From Shewanella sp. SR44-3 (lineage in GTDB: Bacteria > Pseudomonadota > Gammaproteobacteria > Enterobacterales > Shewanellaceae), in the NCBI RefSeq assembly GCF_014163735.1, contig NZ_JACJDV010000002.1:62001-126000 (forward strand): a stretch of DNA of 64,000 nucleotides, in the 5' to 3' direction. Of the stretch, positions 46,797-57,401 are shown piece by piece (the first letter of the stretch is position 1; each line of letters opens with the position of its first letter). The notes under the pieces are model-generated. The model was not told where the DNA came from. It worked only from the letters and a program-made list of their open reading frames with translations, and searched no databases. The translations under genes were made by a program, and so were the position numbers.

Positions 46797-48269
46797 ATGA
46801 TTAAATACTTATATGTCATTTTATTGGGCTTTTTATTGTCTGGCTGTCAGCCTGTTCAAACTGAACCGGTCGAACTGAGCCCACAAGCCCAAAAGCGAAC
46901 TGTATTAAAGGTAGGCACCTTATACGGACCACAGATCTATGCCAACAATGCCCAAGGTGAAACGGGCTTTGACTACGAAATGGCCAATCGCTTTGCCGAT
47001 TACCTTGGCGTGTCCTTAGAAATGGTTCCGTTTACCAACCGCAAACAACTCTTTAACGCCCTCAAAGAGGGGGGGATCGATATTATTGCCGCTGGCATTG
47101 CCAGCACGCCAGGACGTGGTGAGCAATTTAAAATGGGGCCAACCCTCTACAAGGTCAATCAAGTCCTGGTTTACCGTGAAGGCACCCCAGAACCTAAAGA
47201 CATTGGCACCTTAAGCGGTGAAATCACCGTGATGTCCAATTCATCGTCGGTTAATACTTTAACCCAGCTGCAAAAAGACTATCCAGAGCTGCTATGGAAC
47301 CAAGTGAATGATAAAGACAACGAGGAGTTGTTTGCCCTAATCGCTAAAGGCGAGCTTAACTACACCATTTCTGACTCCAACAGCTTATTGATTAACCAAA
47401 GATTCTTGCCAGAACTTAGAGCGGGAATGATTTTGGAAGAGAAAGTTGAAGTTGTGTGGTTATTGCCACCTAAAAACAGTGACAAACTGATGAGTCAGCT
47501 ATTAGCTTTTTGGCACAAAGAGCAACGAGCTGGGACGTTAGAGCACTTAAATGAAAAATATTTCGGTCACGTTAAACGTTTTGACTATGTAGACACCCGC
47601 GCCTTTATTCGCGCCATAGACAACGTACTGCCAGCTTATCGCAGTTTATTTGAAACCTACTCTGGCGAGCTAGATTGGCGCAAGCTAGCAGCCGCCAGTT
47701 ATCAAGAATCCCATTGGAATCCTAATGCTCGCTCAAGAACAGGGGTGAGAGGCATGATGATGCTAACTCAACCAACCGCGAATTATGTGGGCGTTAATGA
47801 CAGAACCGATGCAGAGCAAAGCATTCGAGGCGGCGCTATGTATCTGAAAGATATGATAGACAGGTTGCCAGAGTCGATTACCGATAGTCAGCGAATTTGG
47901 TTTGCCTTAGCCGCATACAACATAGGCATGGGCCATGTTGAAGATGCACGTAAATTAGCCCAAAGCATGGACATGGATCCAAATGCTTGGCGTGATGTGA
48001 AAAAAGTTTTGCCGCTGTTACAACAAAAGAAATACTACAAACAGACACGCTATGGCTACGCCAGAGGCAGCCAAGCGGTGCATTATGTAGACAGCATACG
48101 CCGCTATTATGACACCTTAGTTTGGGTCGATAATCAAACTAAAACAATGGAAGTGATTGATGGGCCAAATGAAATTCTCGCCGACAAAATTGAGGTAAAG
48201 CAATCAGCGGTCGATGACAACAAAGTGAATGCTGCGCCTAAGCCTGTATTAGGCGCAGGCCGTTCTTAA
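46797..48269 (+). CDS. mltF: Membrane-bound lytic transglycosylase MltF
   Basis: MltF (490 aa) cleaves peptidoglycan at the outer membrane. It has lipobox LLSGC (C17), a solute-binding-protein-like domain (about 36-262, [16 protein letters not shown]...[16 protein letters not shown]) and a C-terminal SLT domain with the likely catalytic E304 in [11 protein letters not shown], followed by [13 protein letters not shown] and [13 protein letters not shown]. The two-domain order is characteristic. It is divergent from purL, as in many gammaproteobacteria. Confidence 0.94.
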   Translation: MIKYLYVILLGFLLSGCQPVQTEPVELSPQAQKRTVLKVGTLYGPQIYANNAQGETGFDYEMANRFADYLGVSLEMVPFTNRKQLFNALKEGGIDIIAAGIASTPGRGEQFKMGPTLYKVNQVLVYREGTPEPKDIGTLSGEITVMSNSSSVNTLTQLQKDYPELLWNQVNDKDNEELFALIAKGELNYTISDSNSLLINQRFLPELRAGMILEEKVEVVWLLPPKNSDKLMSQLLAFWHKEQRAGTLEHLNEKYFGHVKRFDYVDTRAFIRAIDNVLPAYRSLFETYSGELDWRKLAAASYQESHWNPNARSRTGVRGMMMLTQPTANYVGVNDRTDAEQSIRGGAMYLKDMIDRLPESITDSQRIWFALAAYNIGMGHVEDARKLAQSMDMDPNAWRDVKKVLPLLQQKKYYKQTRYGYARGSQAVHYVDSIRRYYDTLVWVDNQTKTMEVIDGPNEILADKIEVKQSAVDDNKVNAAPKPVLGAGRS

Positions 48270-48448
48270 TTAAAACGTTATCTCATGCCCCAGTCGACAC
48301 AAATTCCAGCATGCTATAGGGCAATTCCGCCAGGGCTAATCTAAATTCTGGTAACTTAGCCTAAACCCTGTATGCTCTACCTAAAATAGCGCTCTTGAGC
48401 ACACTCACTGGCGCTTGATAACCAATATAACAACCATGGAGTGCTCTT

Positions 48449-49121
<673 letters not shown>

Positions 49122-49191
49122 TCAGTACAGAGTTAACATAATTGAGTTAACATTTCGTCATAACATTCAGTAACCGCATTAAAGTGCCAAC

Positions 49192-49218
49192 AAAAAAGGC
49201 GCCTTAGCGCCTTTTTTA
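49192..49218 (-). terminator. Terminator of guaA
   Basis: The stem AAAAAAGGCGC/GCGCCTTTTTT with a CTTA loop lies 16 bp past the guaA stop codon, with T-runs on both strands. Confidence 0.92.
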
Positions 49219-49233
49219 ACAACTCAACGGGGA

Positions 49234-50811
49234 TTATTCCCACTCAATGGTCGCAGGTGGCTTACCGGAGATATCATACACTACTCGGGAAATACCATCG
49301 ACTTCGTTGATGATACGATTAGACACTCGGCCTAAGAAGTCATAAGGCAAATGCGCCCAATGGGCTGTCATAAAATCTATGGTTTCAACGGCGCGCAGTG
49401 ACACCACCCAGTCGTATTTGCGGCCATCGCCCATAACACCAACTGAGCGTACAGGTAAAAATACCGTGAAGGCTTGGCTGACTTTATTATACAAATCAGC
49501 ACTGTGCAGCTCTTCGATAAAAATAGCATCAGCGCGGCGCAGTAAATCACAATACTCTTTTTTCACTTCACCTAATACCCGCACACCAAGACCTGGTCCT
49601 GGGAACGGGTGACGATAGAGCATATTGTAAGGCAGGCCAAGCTCTAGGCCGATTTTACGTACTTCATCTTTAAACAACTCACGCAGTGGCTCAACTAAGC
49701 CCATTTCCATGTCATCAGGCAAACCGCCCACATTGTGGTGAGATTTAATCACATGGGCTTTACCTGTAGCGCTGCCCGCAGATTCAATCACGTCTGGGTA
49801 AATAGTGCCTTGGGCAAGCCATTTAGCGTTAGCGCATTTCTTAGATTCTTCATCGAAGATTTCCACAAACACTCGGCCAATGATTTTACGTTTAGCTTCA
49901 GGTTCGGCCTCGCCAGCCATGGCGTCAAGGAAACGATTTTCCGCATCCACGTGGACAATGTTGAGCCCAAAATGATCGCCAAACATTTCTAGCACTTGCT
50001 CGGCTTCGTTCAAGCGCAGTAACCCGTTATCAACGAACACACAGGTGAGTTTTTTGCCAATGGCGCGGTGCAATAGCATGGCCACGACAGAAGAGTCCAC
50101 GCCGCCAGACAAACCTAAGATCACTTCATCATCACCCACTTGGGTTTTAATGCGCTCAATAGCATCTTCTATGATTGAGCTTGGCTTCCAATTAGTGCTG
50201 CAACCACAAATGCTCACCGCAAAATGCTCAAGCATGCGCAAGCCTTGGCGAGTGTGAGTCACCTCTGGGTGGAATTGAACCCCGTAGAAGCGTTTTTCTT
50301 CGTTGGCCATGGCAGCAAATGGACAAGTCGCCGTTTTAGCCACAGCTTTAAAACCTTCAGGAATAGCAGATACCTTGTCGCCATGGCTCATCCACACATC
50401 TAACAAAGGTTTACCTGCTGGGCTGATAGCATCTTCAATGCCTTTAAAAAGCGCAGATTCAAGTAACATCTCAACTTGGGCATAACCAAACTCGCCCTCG
50501 CCTACGCCTTGGATCACTTTGCCGCCAAGTTGCTCAGACATGGTTTGCATGCCATAGCAAATCCCCAGCACTGGAACTCCTGCACTAAACACGTATTCTG
50601 GTGCTCGCGGTGAATTCTCGGCGGTTACGCTTTCAGGACCGCCCGCAAGAATGATCCCTTGAGGATTAAATTCACGAATTTGCGCTTCACTCACATCCCA
50701 AGCCCAAAGCTCACAGTAGACGCCAATTTCACGAATACGGCGGGCGATTAACTGGGTATATTGCGAACCAAAATCTAAGATCAGTATCTTATGCTCATGA
50801 ATATTGCTCAT
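49234..50811 (-). CDS. guaA: GMP synthase (glutamine-hydrolysing)
   Basis: GuaA (525 aa) aminates XMP to GMP. The N-terminal class I glutaminase has the nucleophile C85 in GICYGMQTM and the HPE motif in [11 protein letters not shown]. The ATP-pyrophosphatase domain has the P-loop [15 protein letters not shown]. The C-terminal dimer domain ends PATIEWE. It lies 101 bp downstream of guaB, with a weak terminator between them. Confidence 0.97.
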   Translation of the reverse strand: MSNIHEHKILILDFGSQYTQLIARRIREIGVYCELWAWDVSEAQIREFNPQGIILAGGPESVTAENSPRAPEYVFSAGVPVLGICYGMQTMSEQLGGKVIQGVGEGEFGYAQVEMLLESALFKGIEDAISPAGKPLLDVWMSHGDKVSAIPEGFKAVAKTATCPFAAMANEEKRFYGVQFHPEVTHTRQGLRMLEHFAVSICGCSTNWKPSSIIEDAIERIKTQVGDDEVILGLSGGVDSSVVAMLLHRAIGKKLTCVFVDNGLLRLNEAEQVLEMFGDHFGLNIVHVDAENRFLDAMAGEAEPEAKRKIIGRVFVEIFDEESKKCANAKWLAQGTIYPDVIESAGSATGKAHVIKSHHNVGGLPDDMEMGLVEPLRELFKDEVRKIGLELGLPYNMLYRHPFPGPGLGVRVLGEVKKEYCDLLRRADAIFIEELHSADLYNKVSQAFTVFLPVRSVGVMGDGRKYDWVVSLRAVETIDFMTAHWAHLPYDFLGRVSNRIINEVDGISRVVYDISGKPPATIEWE

Positions 50812-50883
50812 GCTTCACCTTCAATAAAGTAACCACTAAACAGCAGTAAATAATTAACAAATAACGAAAAATTAGCTAAGAAA

Positions 50884-50905
50884 AGGGCGACCCTAAGATC
50901 GCCCT
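50884..50905 (-). terminator. Hairpin between guaB and guaA
   Basis: The stem AGGGCGA/TCGCCCT is followed on the minus strand by TTTTCTT. It may terminate or attenuate guaB transcription ahead of guaA. Confidence 0.6.
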
Positions 50906-50912
50906 AACACAC

Positions 50913-52379
50913 CTATGAACCTGAGCGGTAATTCGGCGCTTCTTTGGTGATGGTCACATCATGCACGTGGGACTCACCCATGCCCGCCGATGTCACTCTA
51001 ACAAACTGCGCTTTTTCATTGAGTTCAGCTATGGTAGCGCAACCTGTGAGCCCCATGCATGAACGTAGACCGCCCATGTGCTGATGAATGATTTCTTTAA
51101 TAAAGCCTTTGTAAGGTACGCGTCCTTCAATGCCTTCTGGCACTAACTTGTCGGCCGCATTGTCAGTTTGGAAGTATCGGTCAGATGAGCCTTGGCTCAT
51201 AGCACCTAGAGAGCCCATGCCACGATAAGACTTATAAGCACGGCCCTTATACAGTTCAGTTTCCCCTGGCGCCTCATCGGTACCGGCAAACATAGAGCCC
51301 GCCATGATGCACGAAGCACCTGCAGCAATGGCTTTGGCCAAATCGCCAGAAAAACGTATGCCGCCATCGGCGATCACAGGAATGCCTAGGGCTTTAACCG
51401 CAGCAGCGGCATCTGATACAGCAGTAATTTGCGGTACGCCAACACCTGTAACGATACGGGTTGTACAAATAGAGCCTGGACCAATACCGACCTTAACCGC
51501 ATTCACGCCCGCCTCCACTAAGGCAATTGCGCCTTCAGCAGTGGCGACGTTACCGCCAACAATTTGTAACTCTGGGTATCTTGCGCGGGTATCGCGAATG
51601 CGCTGTAACACGCCTTCAGAATGGCCATGGGAAGAGTCAATCAGTAGCACATCAACGCCAGCTTTCACTAAGGCATCAACACGCTCTTCATTGCCAGCAC
51701 CTGCGCCAACCGCGGCGCCAACACGAAGACGGCCTAACTCATCTTTACAAGCATTAGGCTTACGCTCTGCTTTTTCGAAGTCTTTAACGGTAATTAGGCC
51801 TTTAAGCTTGAACTTTGCATCCACAACCAGTACTTTTTCGATGCGATTAAGGTGCATAAGTTTTTGCACTTCATCAAGCTTAGTGCCTTCAGCAACCGTC
51901 ACCAGTCGTGCTTTTGGCGTCATCATGTCATCGACTGTTTTGCTCCAATCGGTAACGAAGCGCACATCGCGGCCTGTGATAATCCCCACAAGCTCGTGTG
52001 CATCATTCACCACGGGATAACCGGCAAAGCCGTTTTTCTCAGTGAGCACTCTTAAATCTGCAAGGGTAGTGGAAGGGGTAACAGTAACAGGCTGCTGAAC
52101 TATGCCAGCTTCGTAGCTTTTTACTTTACGCACTTCTGCGGCTTGCTGTTCTATACTCATGTTTTTATGAATAAAACCTAAACCACCTTCCTGAGCGATA
52201 GCAATTGCTAAACGGGATTCAGTAACGGTATCCATAGCAGCAGACACTAAGGGAATGTTTAATTCTATGGTATTGGTTAGGCGGGTTTTTAAAACGGCAG
52301 TATTCGGGAGGACAGTCGAGTGAGCTGGAACCAGCAACACATCATCAAACGTGAGCGCATCTTTTAGTAAACGTAGCAT
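50913..52379 (-). CDS. guaB: Inosine-5'-monophosphate dehydrogenase
   Basis: GuaB (488 aa) oxidises IMP to XMP, the committed step to guanine nucleotides. The TIM barrel is interrupted by two CBS domains (about 93-205, [24 protein letters not shown]). The catalytic Cys loop [20 protein letters not shown] is intact, as is the flap [14 protein letters not shown]. It is divergent from xseA with a 120-bp gap, the common gammaproteobacterial arrangement. Confidence 0.97.
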   Translation of the reverse strand: MLRLLKDALTFDDVLLVPAHSTVLPNTAVLKTRLTNTIELNIPLVSAAMDTVTESRLAIAIAQEGGLGFIHKNMSIEQQAAEVRKVKSYEAGIVQQPVTVTPSTTLADLRVLTEKNGFAGYPVVNDAHELVGIITGRDVRFVTDWSKTVDDMMTPKARLVTVAEGTKLDEVQKLMHLNRIEKVLVVDAKFKLKGLITVKDFEKAERKPNACKDELGRLRVGAAVGAGAGNEERVDALVKAGVDVLLIDSSHGHSEGVLQRIRDTRARYPELQIVGGNVATAEGAIALVEAGVNAVKVGIGPGSICTTRIVTGVGVPQITAVSDAAAAVKALGIPVIADGGIRFSGDLAKAIAAGASCIMAGSMFAGTDEAPGETELYKGRAYKSYRGMGSLGAMSQGSSDRYFQTDNAADKLVPEGIEGRVPYKGFIKEIIHQHMGGLRSCMGLTGCATIAELNEKAQFVRVTSAGMGESHVHDVTITKEAPNYRSGS

Positions 52380-52499
52380 TGCAACATCTCCCCAGTTGAG
52401 TAGGATTTAGAGGTGAAATATTGCGGCGGGATTATACCTTGCAATCTGCACTTGGTAAATGGAAAATAGTAAAAAAGCCGATTTAACTAGGAAATAACC

Positions 52500-53840
52500 A
52501 TGAAAGCCGCTAAAAACAATGTTTATACCGTATCACGGCTCAATGGCGAAGTTCGGCAAATTCTCGAGGGGCAAATAGGCAAGATCTGGCTCAATGGCGA
52601 AATCTCAAATTTTTCATCCCCAAGCTCTGGCCACTGGTATTTGACCCTAAAAGACACCCATTCGCAAATTCGCTGTGCCATGTTTAAGGGCCGCAATCAA
52701 GGTGTCAACTTCAGGCCCGTTAATGGCCAGCAAGTGTTAGTCAAAGGGGCCATTAGCGTTTATGAGCCCAGGGGTGATTATCAGCTGTTGCTGGAGTCTA
52801 TGCTGCCAGCAGGGGACGGGCTTCTCGCCCAAGAGTATGAAGCCCTAAAAATGAAACTTGCCGCAGAAGGTTTGTTTGCCTCAGAAACTAAGCGGGCACT
52901 GCCATCAAATATTCAGCGCATCGGCATTATCACCTCAGCTACGGGCGCTGCGCTTCGGGATGTACTACACGTACTGCAGCGCCGAGATGCCTCCATCGAA
53001 GTGGTGGTCTACCCCACCCAAGTACAAGGCACCAGCGCCAGTGATAACATTTGCCGTGCCATCGAGCTTGCCAATAAGCGTTTAGAAGTCGATGTATTAT
53101 TACTGACCCGAGGCGGCGGTTCACTGGAAGATCTATGGTGTTTTAACAATGAAATGCTGGCCCACAGCATTTATAACTCAGCCCTGCCTGTGGTGAGCGC
53201 CGTTGGCCATGAAGTGGATACCACTATCAGTGATTATGTCGCCGATGTACGCGCGCCAACGCCTTCTGCTGGCGCTGAGTTATTGTCTCAAGATAAAGGC
53301 AATAAAGCGCAGAAGTTATCACTAATGTTATCCCGCTTAGCCCAAGGCATGCGCCATTATAACTTAAGCCAAGACAAGCGCTTCACCGCCCTACATCACA
53401 GATTAGAGCAGCAAGATCCTAAACGCCGCTTGCAACAATTAGAGCAGCAATTTGATGAGTATCAGCTGCGCTTAGACAATGCCTTTAAACATAAACTAAG
53501 CCGGCTTCACTTGCGTCAAGAACGCTTAAGTGCCCAACTGCAACGCCAATCCCCCGAGCACAAACTGCAACTTGCAGCCAAAGAGCTCACCCATATCAGT
53601 GGCCGTTTTAATGACGCCATTAAAGATACCCTTTATAGCGCCGAACAGCGATTAAAACAGTCAGCTCACCAATTGGAAGCCATGAGCCCCTTAGCCACAT
53701 TAAGTCGCGGCTATTCAATCAGCAGTAACGCTAAAGGCAAAGTAATAGAAGATGCCAGCAAGCTCAAGGTTGGTGACAGCCTGCACACCCGCCTAGGCAA
53801 GGGGCAGCTGGTATCAACCGTCACAGATATAGTCAATTAA
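52500..53840 (+). CDS. xseA: Exodeoxyribonuclease VII large subunit
   Basis: XseA (446 aa) degrades single-stranded DNA together with XseB. It has an N-terminal OB-fold ([21 protein letters not shown]), the catalytic domain ([68 protein letters not shown]) and a long C-terminal coiled coil. AGGAA precedes the ATG. The small subunit gene is not in the window. Confidence 0.97.
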   Translation: MKAAKNNVYTVSRLNGEVRQILEGQIGKIWLNGEISNFSSPSSGHWYLTLKDTHSQIRCAMFKGRNQGVNFRPVNGQQVLVKGAISVYEPRGDYQLLLESMLPAGDGLLAQEYEALKMKLAAEGLFASETKRALPSNIQRIGIITSATGAALRDVLHVLQRRDASIEVVVYPTQVQGTSASDNICRAIELANKRLEVDVLLLTRGGGSLEDLWCFNNEMLAHSIYNSALPVVSAVGHEVDTTISDYVADVRAPTPSAGAELLSQDKGNKAQKLSLMLSRLAQGMRHYNLSQDKRFTALHHRLEQQDPKRRLQQLEQQFDEYQLRLDNAFKHKLSRLHLRQERLSAQLQRQSPEHKLQLAAKELTHISGRFNDAIKDTLYSAEQRLKQSAHQLEAMSPLATLSRGYSISSNAKGKVIEDASKLKVGDSLHTRLGKGQLVSTVTDIVN

Positions 53841-53872
53841 TTTACAGCTAACCCAGCACTCAAAGGAATGTT

Positions 53873-54310
53873 ATGCCAATAACATTGCGTCAAATCAGCA
53901 AAGAAAACTATGAAGCTGTGTGCGATCTTGAGGTCACCACAGAGCAAGAAGACTATGTTTCGACCAATATGTGGTCACTGGTTGAGTCTCACTACAATGA
54001 TGGCTATGAAACCAGAGCAATTTATAAAGAAGAGCAGCCCGTTGGCTTTTTCATGTGGGTACAAGAGTCCAACACTAAAGTATCCATTTGGCGATTTATG
54101 GTTGATCACAACCACCAGCAACAGTCCGTTGGGCGCACGGCATTAGGCTTAGCCCTAACTGAAATAAAAAGCCTCGCAAACCTTGCTGAAATTGAAATTT
54201 GTTATAGCCCCAGTAATCCGGTGGCAAAAGGGTTTTACTCAAGTTTTGGCTTTATTGAAATCGGCATGGATGAAGATAACGAAGACATGCTGGCGATTAT
54301 AACGCTATAA
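53873..54310 (+). CDS. GNAT family N-acetyltransferase (polyamine acetyltransferase-like)
   Basis: This 145-residue GNAT protein begins ITLRQISKENYEAVCDLEV and has the core VGFFMWVQ and IWRFMVDHNHQQQSVGRTAL, with the acetyl-CoA loop Q-x-x-G-R (QQSVGR). The VCYSPSNPVAKGFYSSFGF-like segment resembles diamine/spermidine acetyltransferases of the BltD/PaiA type. The substrate is a guess. AAGGA precedes the ATG. It is 32 bp downstream of xseA and may be read from it. Confidence 0.82.
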   Translation: MPITLRQISKENYEAVCDLEVTTEQEDYVSTNMWSLVESHYNDGYETRAIYKEEQPVGFFMWVQESNTKVSIWRFMVDHNHQQQSVGRTALGLALTEIKSLANLAEIEICYSPSNPVAKGFYSSFGFIEIGMDEDNEDMLAIITL

Positions 54311-54320
54311 AAAAAGCATA

Positions 54321-54584
54321 ATACCAATCACATTAATTATGTGATCTATCAGAGCACCTCAAGCTTTTCAATTCAAGGCGCATTAATGCAGTAAGGGTTA
54401 TTCCCTTTCAAATTAATGTAACGATGAAGTGGAACGCTTGAGATGCTCCCGAGCGGCGGGTTTCAAAGGGGATTTCTCTGCGTTGAAGACTTTTGACATA
54501 GCACCACTATGCCTTCAAGCCTTCGCCTTGATTAATACCCTTTGAACTCCCGCTGAATGACCAGATAATTAATACGATTGGTAT
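54321..54584. mobile_element. Second type of MITE-like inverted-repeat element (264 bp)
   Basis: The ends are 26-bp inverted repeats with 22 matches (both ends start ATACCAATC, then ATTAATTAT after a 2-bp difference). Nested inverted segments lie inside: GGGTTTCAAAGGG against CCCTTTGAACTCCC, and CATAG-N5-CTATG. It has no coding potential. TA dinucleotides flank CCAATC/GATTGG at both ends, which would fit TA-targeting elements, but the true boundary cannot be fixed. It fills most of the 403-bp gap before yefM. Confidence 0.75.
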
Positions 54585-54643
54585 AAGCACCTTAACTCAA
54601 GTGCTTACGCTTCTAATATTCAGTGCAGAAGCTTATCTATTCA

Positions 54644-54703
54644 CGTACAACTTACTGTACAAGTATCGACACTGCGCTATACTTGTACGACTTATGGTAC
54701 ATG
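54644..54703. promoter_or_regulatory. yefM-yoeB operator region
   Basis: Four GTAC-centred half-palindromes (GTACAA, CTGTACAAG, CTTGTACG, GGTACATG) occur in 60 bp just upstream of yefM. YefM of E. coli is known to bind TGTACA-centred palindromes, so autoregulation by YefM-YoeB is likely. Confidence 0.65.
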
Positions 54704-54713
54704 TGAGGTTCCT

Positions 54714-54968
54714 ATGAGGATCATCTCTTTTACAGAAGCCCGTAATGGCTTAAAGGCAGTGTTAGATAGCGTAGTTAATGATGCTAATACAACCATCATC
54801 ACCCGAAGAGATGCTGAAGATGCGGTTGTGATGTCTTTAGACTACTACAACAGCTTAATGGAAACGGTACATTTACTCCGCTCACCAAAGAACGCTGAGC
54901 ACTTAGCGCGCTCTATTGAGCAATATCGCGCTGGTCAAACTACGGCTCGAGACCTCATTGATGAGTAG
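54714..54968 (+). CDS. yefM: Antitoxin YefM (Phd/YefM family)
   Basis: YefM (84 aa) neutralises YoeB and represses the pair. The N-terminal DNA-binding part (MRIISFTEARNGLKAVLDSVVND, ITRRDAEDAVVMSLDYYNSL) and the toxin-binding tail (METVHLLRSPKNAEHLARSIEQYRAG) are both standard. GAGG precedes the ATG. Its stop overlaps the yoeB start by 8 bp. Confidence 0.96.
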   Translation: MRIISFTEARNGLKAVLDSVVNDANTTIITRRDAEDAVVMSLDYYNSLMETVHLLRSPKNAEHLARSIEQYRAGQTTARDLIDE

Positions 54969-55227
54969 CCGTCGGCTATTATCATGGACCGATGGAGCCT
55001 GGAATGATTACCTCTATTGGCAAACCCAAGATAAAAAAACCTTAAAGCGAATTAATAAACTTATCAATGATGTAAGACGCTCGCCTTTTGAGGGCATAGG
55101 TAAACCAGAACCACTCAAAGAAAACTTGGCTGGTTTCTGGTCCCGGCGTATTGATGATACAAATCGCTTAGTCTATGCCATTGATGATACCGCTATCACT
55201 ATCATTGCCTGTCGTTACCATTACTGA
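54961..55227 (+). CDS. yoeB: mRNA interferase toxin YoeB
   Basis: YoeB (88 aa) cuts mRNA at the ribosomal A site. The protein is very close to E. coli YoeB (NDYLYWQTQDKKTLKRINKL, PFEGIGKPEPLKENLAGFWS). The catalytic residues align as E50, R69, H87 and Y88 (E. coli E46, R65, H83, Y84), so the toxin looks active. The start is the ATG inside the yefM stop region; the open frame runs 15 codons further back into yefM. Confidence 0.96.
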   Translation: MSSRRLLSWTDGAWNDYLYWQTQDKKTLKRINKLINDVRRSPFEGIGKPEPLKENLAGFWSRRIDDTNRLVYAIDDTAITIIACRYHY

Positions 55228-55269
55228 ATCAATGCACTTTTATATTAAAACTGATTTATATTAGAATTG

Positions 55270-55292
55270 AAAAACGCCCTGCTGGGCGTTTT
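55270..55292 (+). terminator. Terminator of yefM-yoeB
   Basis: The stem AAAACGCCC/GGGCGTTTT with a TGCT loop lies 43 bp past yoeB and has T-runs on both sides. Confidence 0.88.
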
Positions 55293-55377
55293 GATTTATG
55301 CCAGTATGAATATTCATACTGGCGATATAGCTAAGCTTTACATCGCTAGCGTATAAAAGCTAACTGTTAGGCTGAGC

Positions 55378-56616
55378 TTACTTAAGCTTAAGGTCAACCC
55401 AGACAAGTCTGTGATCTGAAGTGACTGTTTTACCCTGCTCACCGTCTTTATTTTCAAACAAATAACGTTGAGGACTGTCTTTGTCTTCCCAGTACACGCC
55501 GCTATCCACAAGCTTCAAGTCGCTCGATGGCAATACGTAGTCAAGGCGCAGTGGGAACAACTGTGTCCAATTAGCAGGGGTGCCATAAAACGCTTTATCT
55601 GTTTGGTATATCGCAGCGCCTTTACTTTGTGGTACATAGTTACCGACTGCGGCTTCTGTTGATACCCGTGAATGGCTCAGCAGCTGACGAATAGCAAACT
55701 GGTAAGAGTCACCATCGACAGCGTCGGCGTTTAAGTCACCGGCGATAACAAAAGAAGCGTCAACGGCTAAGCCGCCCGCTTTGCCATTATCATCAATCAA
55801 GTAGCTTGATTTAGTCACATCATCGCTGACGTAATCAGAGAACAGGCGGATTTCATCATAATTTCTGCGACCATTTCTGTCTTCTGGGCCATCAAATACG
55901 GGTGGCGTTGGGTGCATAGCCAACAAGTGAACAGTTTTACCTTCGATAGTCACAGGAATATCGATGTGGTTTTTAGATGATAATCTAAAGTCACTTAGGG
56001 CTTCATCACTGTAATAGCTGCTGCCATCGTCATTTTTTGGCAATACTGCACCCGGCATGTCTTTCCAAAGGAATTTTTGGAATGAGCGTACTTTATCAGC
56101 CTCTAACGGATATTGAGACAAGACCACAAAACCGTATTGGCCATGATAGAAACCAAAACCATAGGTGTCATTGGGCATAGTGATTTTGCCGTCACCACTT
56201 ATGTCTTTTTGAGCCAATAAGCCGGTATTAGTCGGCACAATATAAGTATATGGATAGCGAATAGGCTCAGCGCCATTGTGCGCTTTATCTAAATAATTTG
56301 TCTGGAAGTCTTTAAGGCTTTGGGTGTCAGCGCCTATGCCATCGTGATCAAACTCATTAAGCAGTACCACATCTGGGCGCACCCGCTGTAAAGTCTCGGC
56401 AACATTTTTGATTTGCTGATTATCTCCAGCCGCCATTTCTTCAGCTAGTTGAGTCGCTTTGGTGCGATCAAATGAAGCATTAAAAGTTGCAAAACGGAAG
56501 GTGTCTTTTACAACGGGAGTTACAGGCTCTTGCACAGGTTTGCTATCTTCTTTGCCACAACCGGCCAGTAAAGCCAAAGAGATCGCAGCCGCAGCTGCTG
56601 TTTTGATTAATTTCAT
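55378..56616 (-). CDS. Endonuclease/exonuclease/phosphatase-fold lipoprotein
   Basis: This 412-residue protein has lipobox LLAGC (C20) and a full EEP fold: FRFATFNASFD, VVLLNEFDHDG (metal-binding Glu), LAMHPTPP, FVIAGDLNADAVDGDS (GDLN), LRLDYVLPSSDL (LDYVL) and TSDHRLVWVDL (SDH). It is likely an exported phosphodiesterase or nuclease of unknown substrate. I place the start at the ATG at 56616, where the signal peptide begins; an ATG at 56628 gives four more residues. The ribosome site is weak for either. Confidence 0.85.
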   Translation of the reverse strand: MKLIKTAAAAAISLALLAGCGKEDSKPVQEPVTPVVKDTFRFATFNASFDRTKATQLAEEMAAGDNQQIKNVAETLQRVRPDVVLLNEFDHDGIGADTQSLKDFQTNYLDKAHNGAEPIRYPYTYIVPTNTGLLAQKDISGDGKITMPNDTYGFGFYHGQYGFVVLSQYPLEADKVRSFQKFLWKDMPGAVLPKNDDGSSYYSDEALSDFRLSSKNHIDIPVTIEGKTVHLLAMHPTPPVFDGPEDRNGRRNYDEIRLFSDYVSDDVTKSSYLIDDNGKAGGLAVDASFVIAGDLNADAVDGDSYQFAIRQLLSHSRVSTEAAVGNYVPQSKGAAIYQTDKAFYGTPANWTQLFPLRLDYVLPSSDLKLVDSGVYWEDKDSPQRYLFENKDGEQGKTVTSDHRLVWVDLKLK

Positions 56617-56742
56617 AATATTTACCATCAACCTTTATTATCATTATTTTGCTCAACCCCTGAGCAAACTTGATAGTAACTAAGGTAAGTCGGTGATATC
56701 AATCGAAAGTCTGAGTTAGCCTGAGTGGATGTCCAAATCTTT

Positions 56743-56782
56743 GCCATTGTTCGCAAAAAATGCTGATTTTGCGAACAATGGC
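56743..56782. repeat. Perfect 16-bp inverted repeat upstream of the EEP lipoprotein gene
   Basis: GCCATTGTTCGCAAAA pairs perfectly with TTTTGCGAACAATGGC across an 8-nt spacer. There is no adjoining T-run on the minus strand. It lies 36 bp past the stop of the SnoaL-like gene and 126 bp before the EEP gene start. It may be a terminator lacking a U-tract or an operator. Confidence 0.6.
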
Positions 56783-56818
56783 ACTTGCCTTAGTTTCCTT
56801 TTTTAAACAATGACGACA

Positions 56819-57232
56819 TCAAGCTAACGCTTCAAAATCATCTTCGGCAAGCTTAAATGTGCCGTCGGCTTGCTTGAGCCACAACTCCCTATGAATAACC
56901 CCTTGGGCTTGATTCATTTTCCACTTTGAGGTGAGTAACACCTGTGTTTCATCAAGCACGCTAAATTCAGGCTCAATGTATTCAACGTCGGCAAAACCAT
57001 CATCGATGAGTTGCTGCCAGAAAGCACGGATTTCAGCTGTGCCAGTAAAAGTACCAAAGGGACGCGCATGCATTATGGCATCATCTTGATACTGTGCCGC
57101 GCAGCCAGCAGCATCTTGGCGATTAAAGGCTTGTTTCCAACGTTCACTTGCCTGCTTAGCCGCAGTTAATGCCGTTTGTTTAGCGTCTGCGCTGATAGTC
57201 CTACTCTGAGGTTGAGCAGTGGTTTGAGTCAT
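56819..57232 (-). CDS. SnoaL/DUF4440-like (NTF2-fold) protein
   Basis: This 137-residue protein has an NTF2-like cone fold, judged by ASERWKQAFNRQDAAGCAAQYQDDAIMHARPFGTFTGTAEIRAFWQQLIDDGF and the closing strands VLLTSKWKMNQAQG and WLKQADGTFKLAEDDFEAL. No signal peptide is seen. The function is unknown. It is divergent from a LysR regulator, which probably controls it. Confidence 0.75.
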   Translation of the reverse strand: MTQTTAQPQSRTISADAKQTALTAAKQASERWKQAFNRQDAAGCAAQYQDDAIMHARPFGTFTGTAEIRAFWQQLIDDGFADVEYIEPEFSVLDETQVLLTSKWKMNQAQGVIHRELWLKQADGTFKLAEDDFEALA

Positions 57233-57315
57233 GGATATTCTCCTGTAAGGTCATTGATGTCATCAGTATATGCACGCCAACTATTAAGATAAACGCTAAA
57301 TAATAAAATCTATAA

Positions 57316-57330
57316 TTCGCTTTAAACGAA
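57316..57330. promoter_or_regulatory. Possible LysR-type operator
   Basis: TTCG-CTTTAAA-CGAA is a 15-bp palindrome containing a T-N11-A core. It lies in the 169-bp gap between the SnoaL-like gene and the LysR gene. Binding is inferred from position and symmetry only. Confidence 0.4.
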
Positions 57331-57401
57331 CAATGATTTACACTCAAACTGATTTACGCCTGTATTTTTCAGACGTAAAAACACCTACATAGAGCCCCAT
57401 A

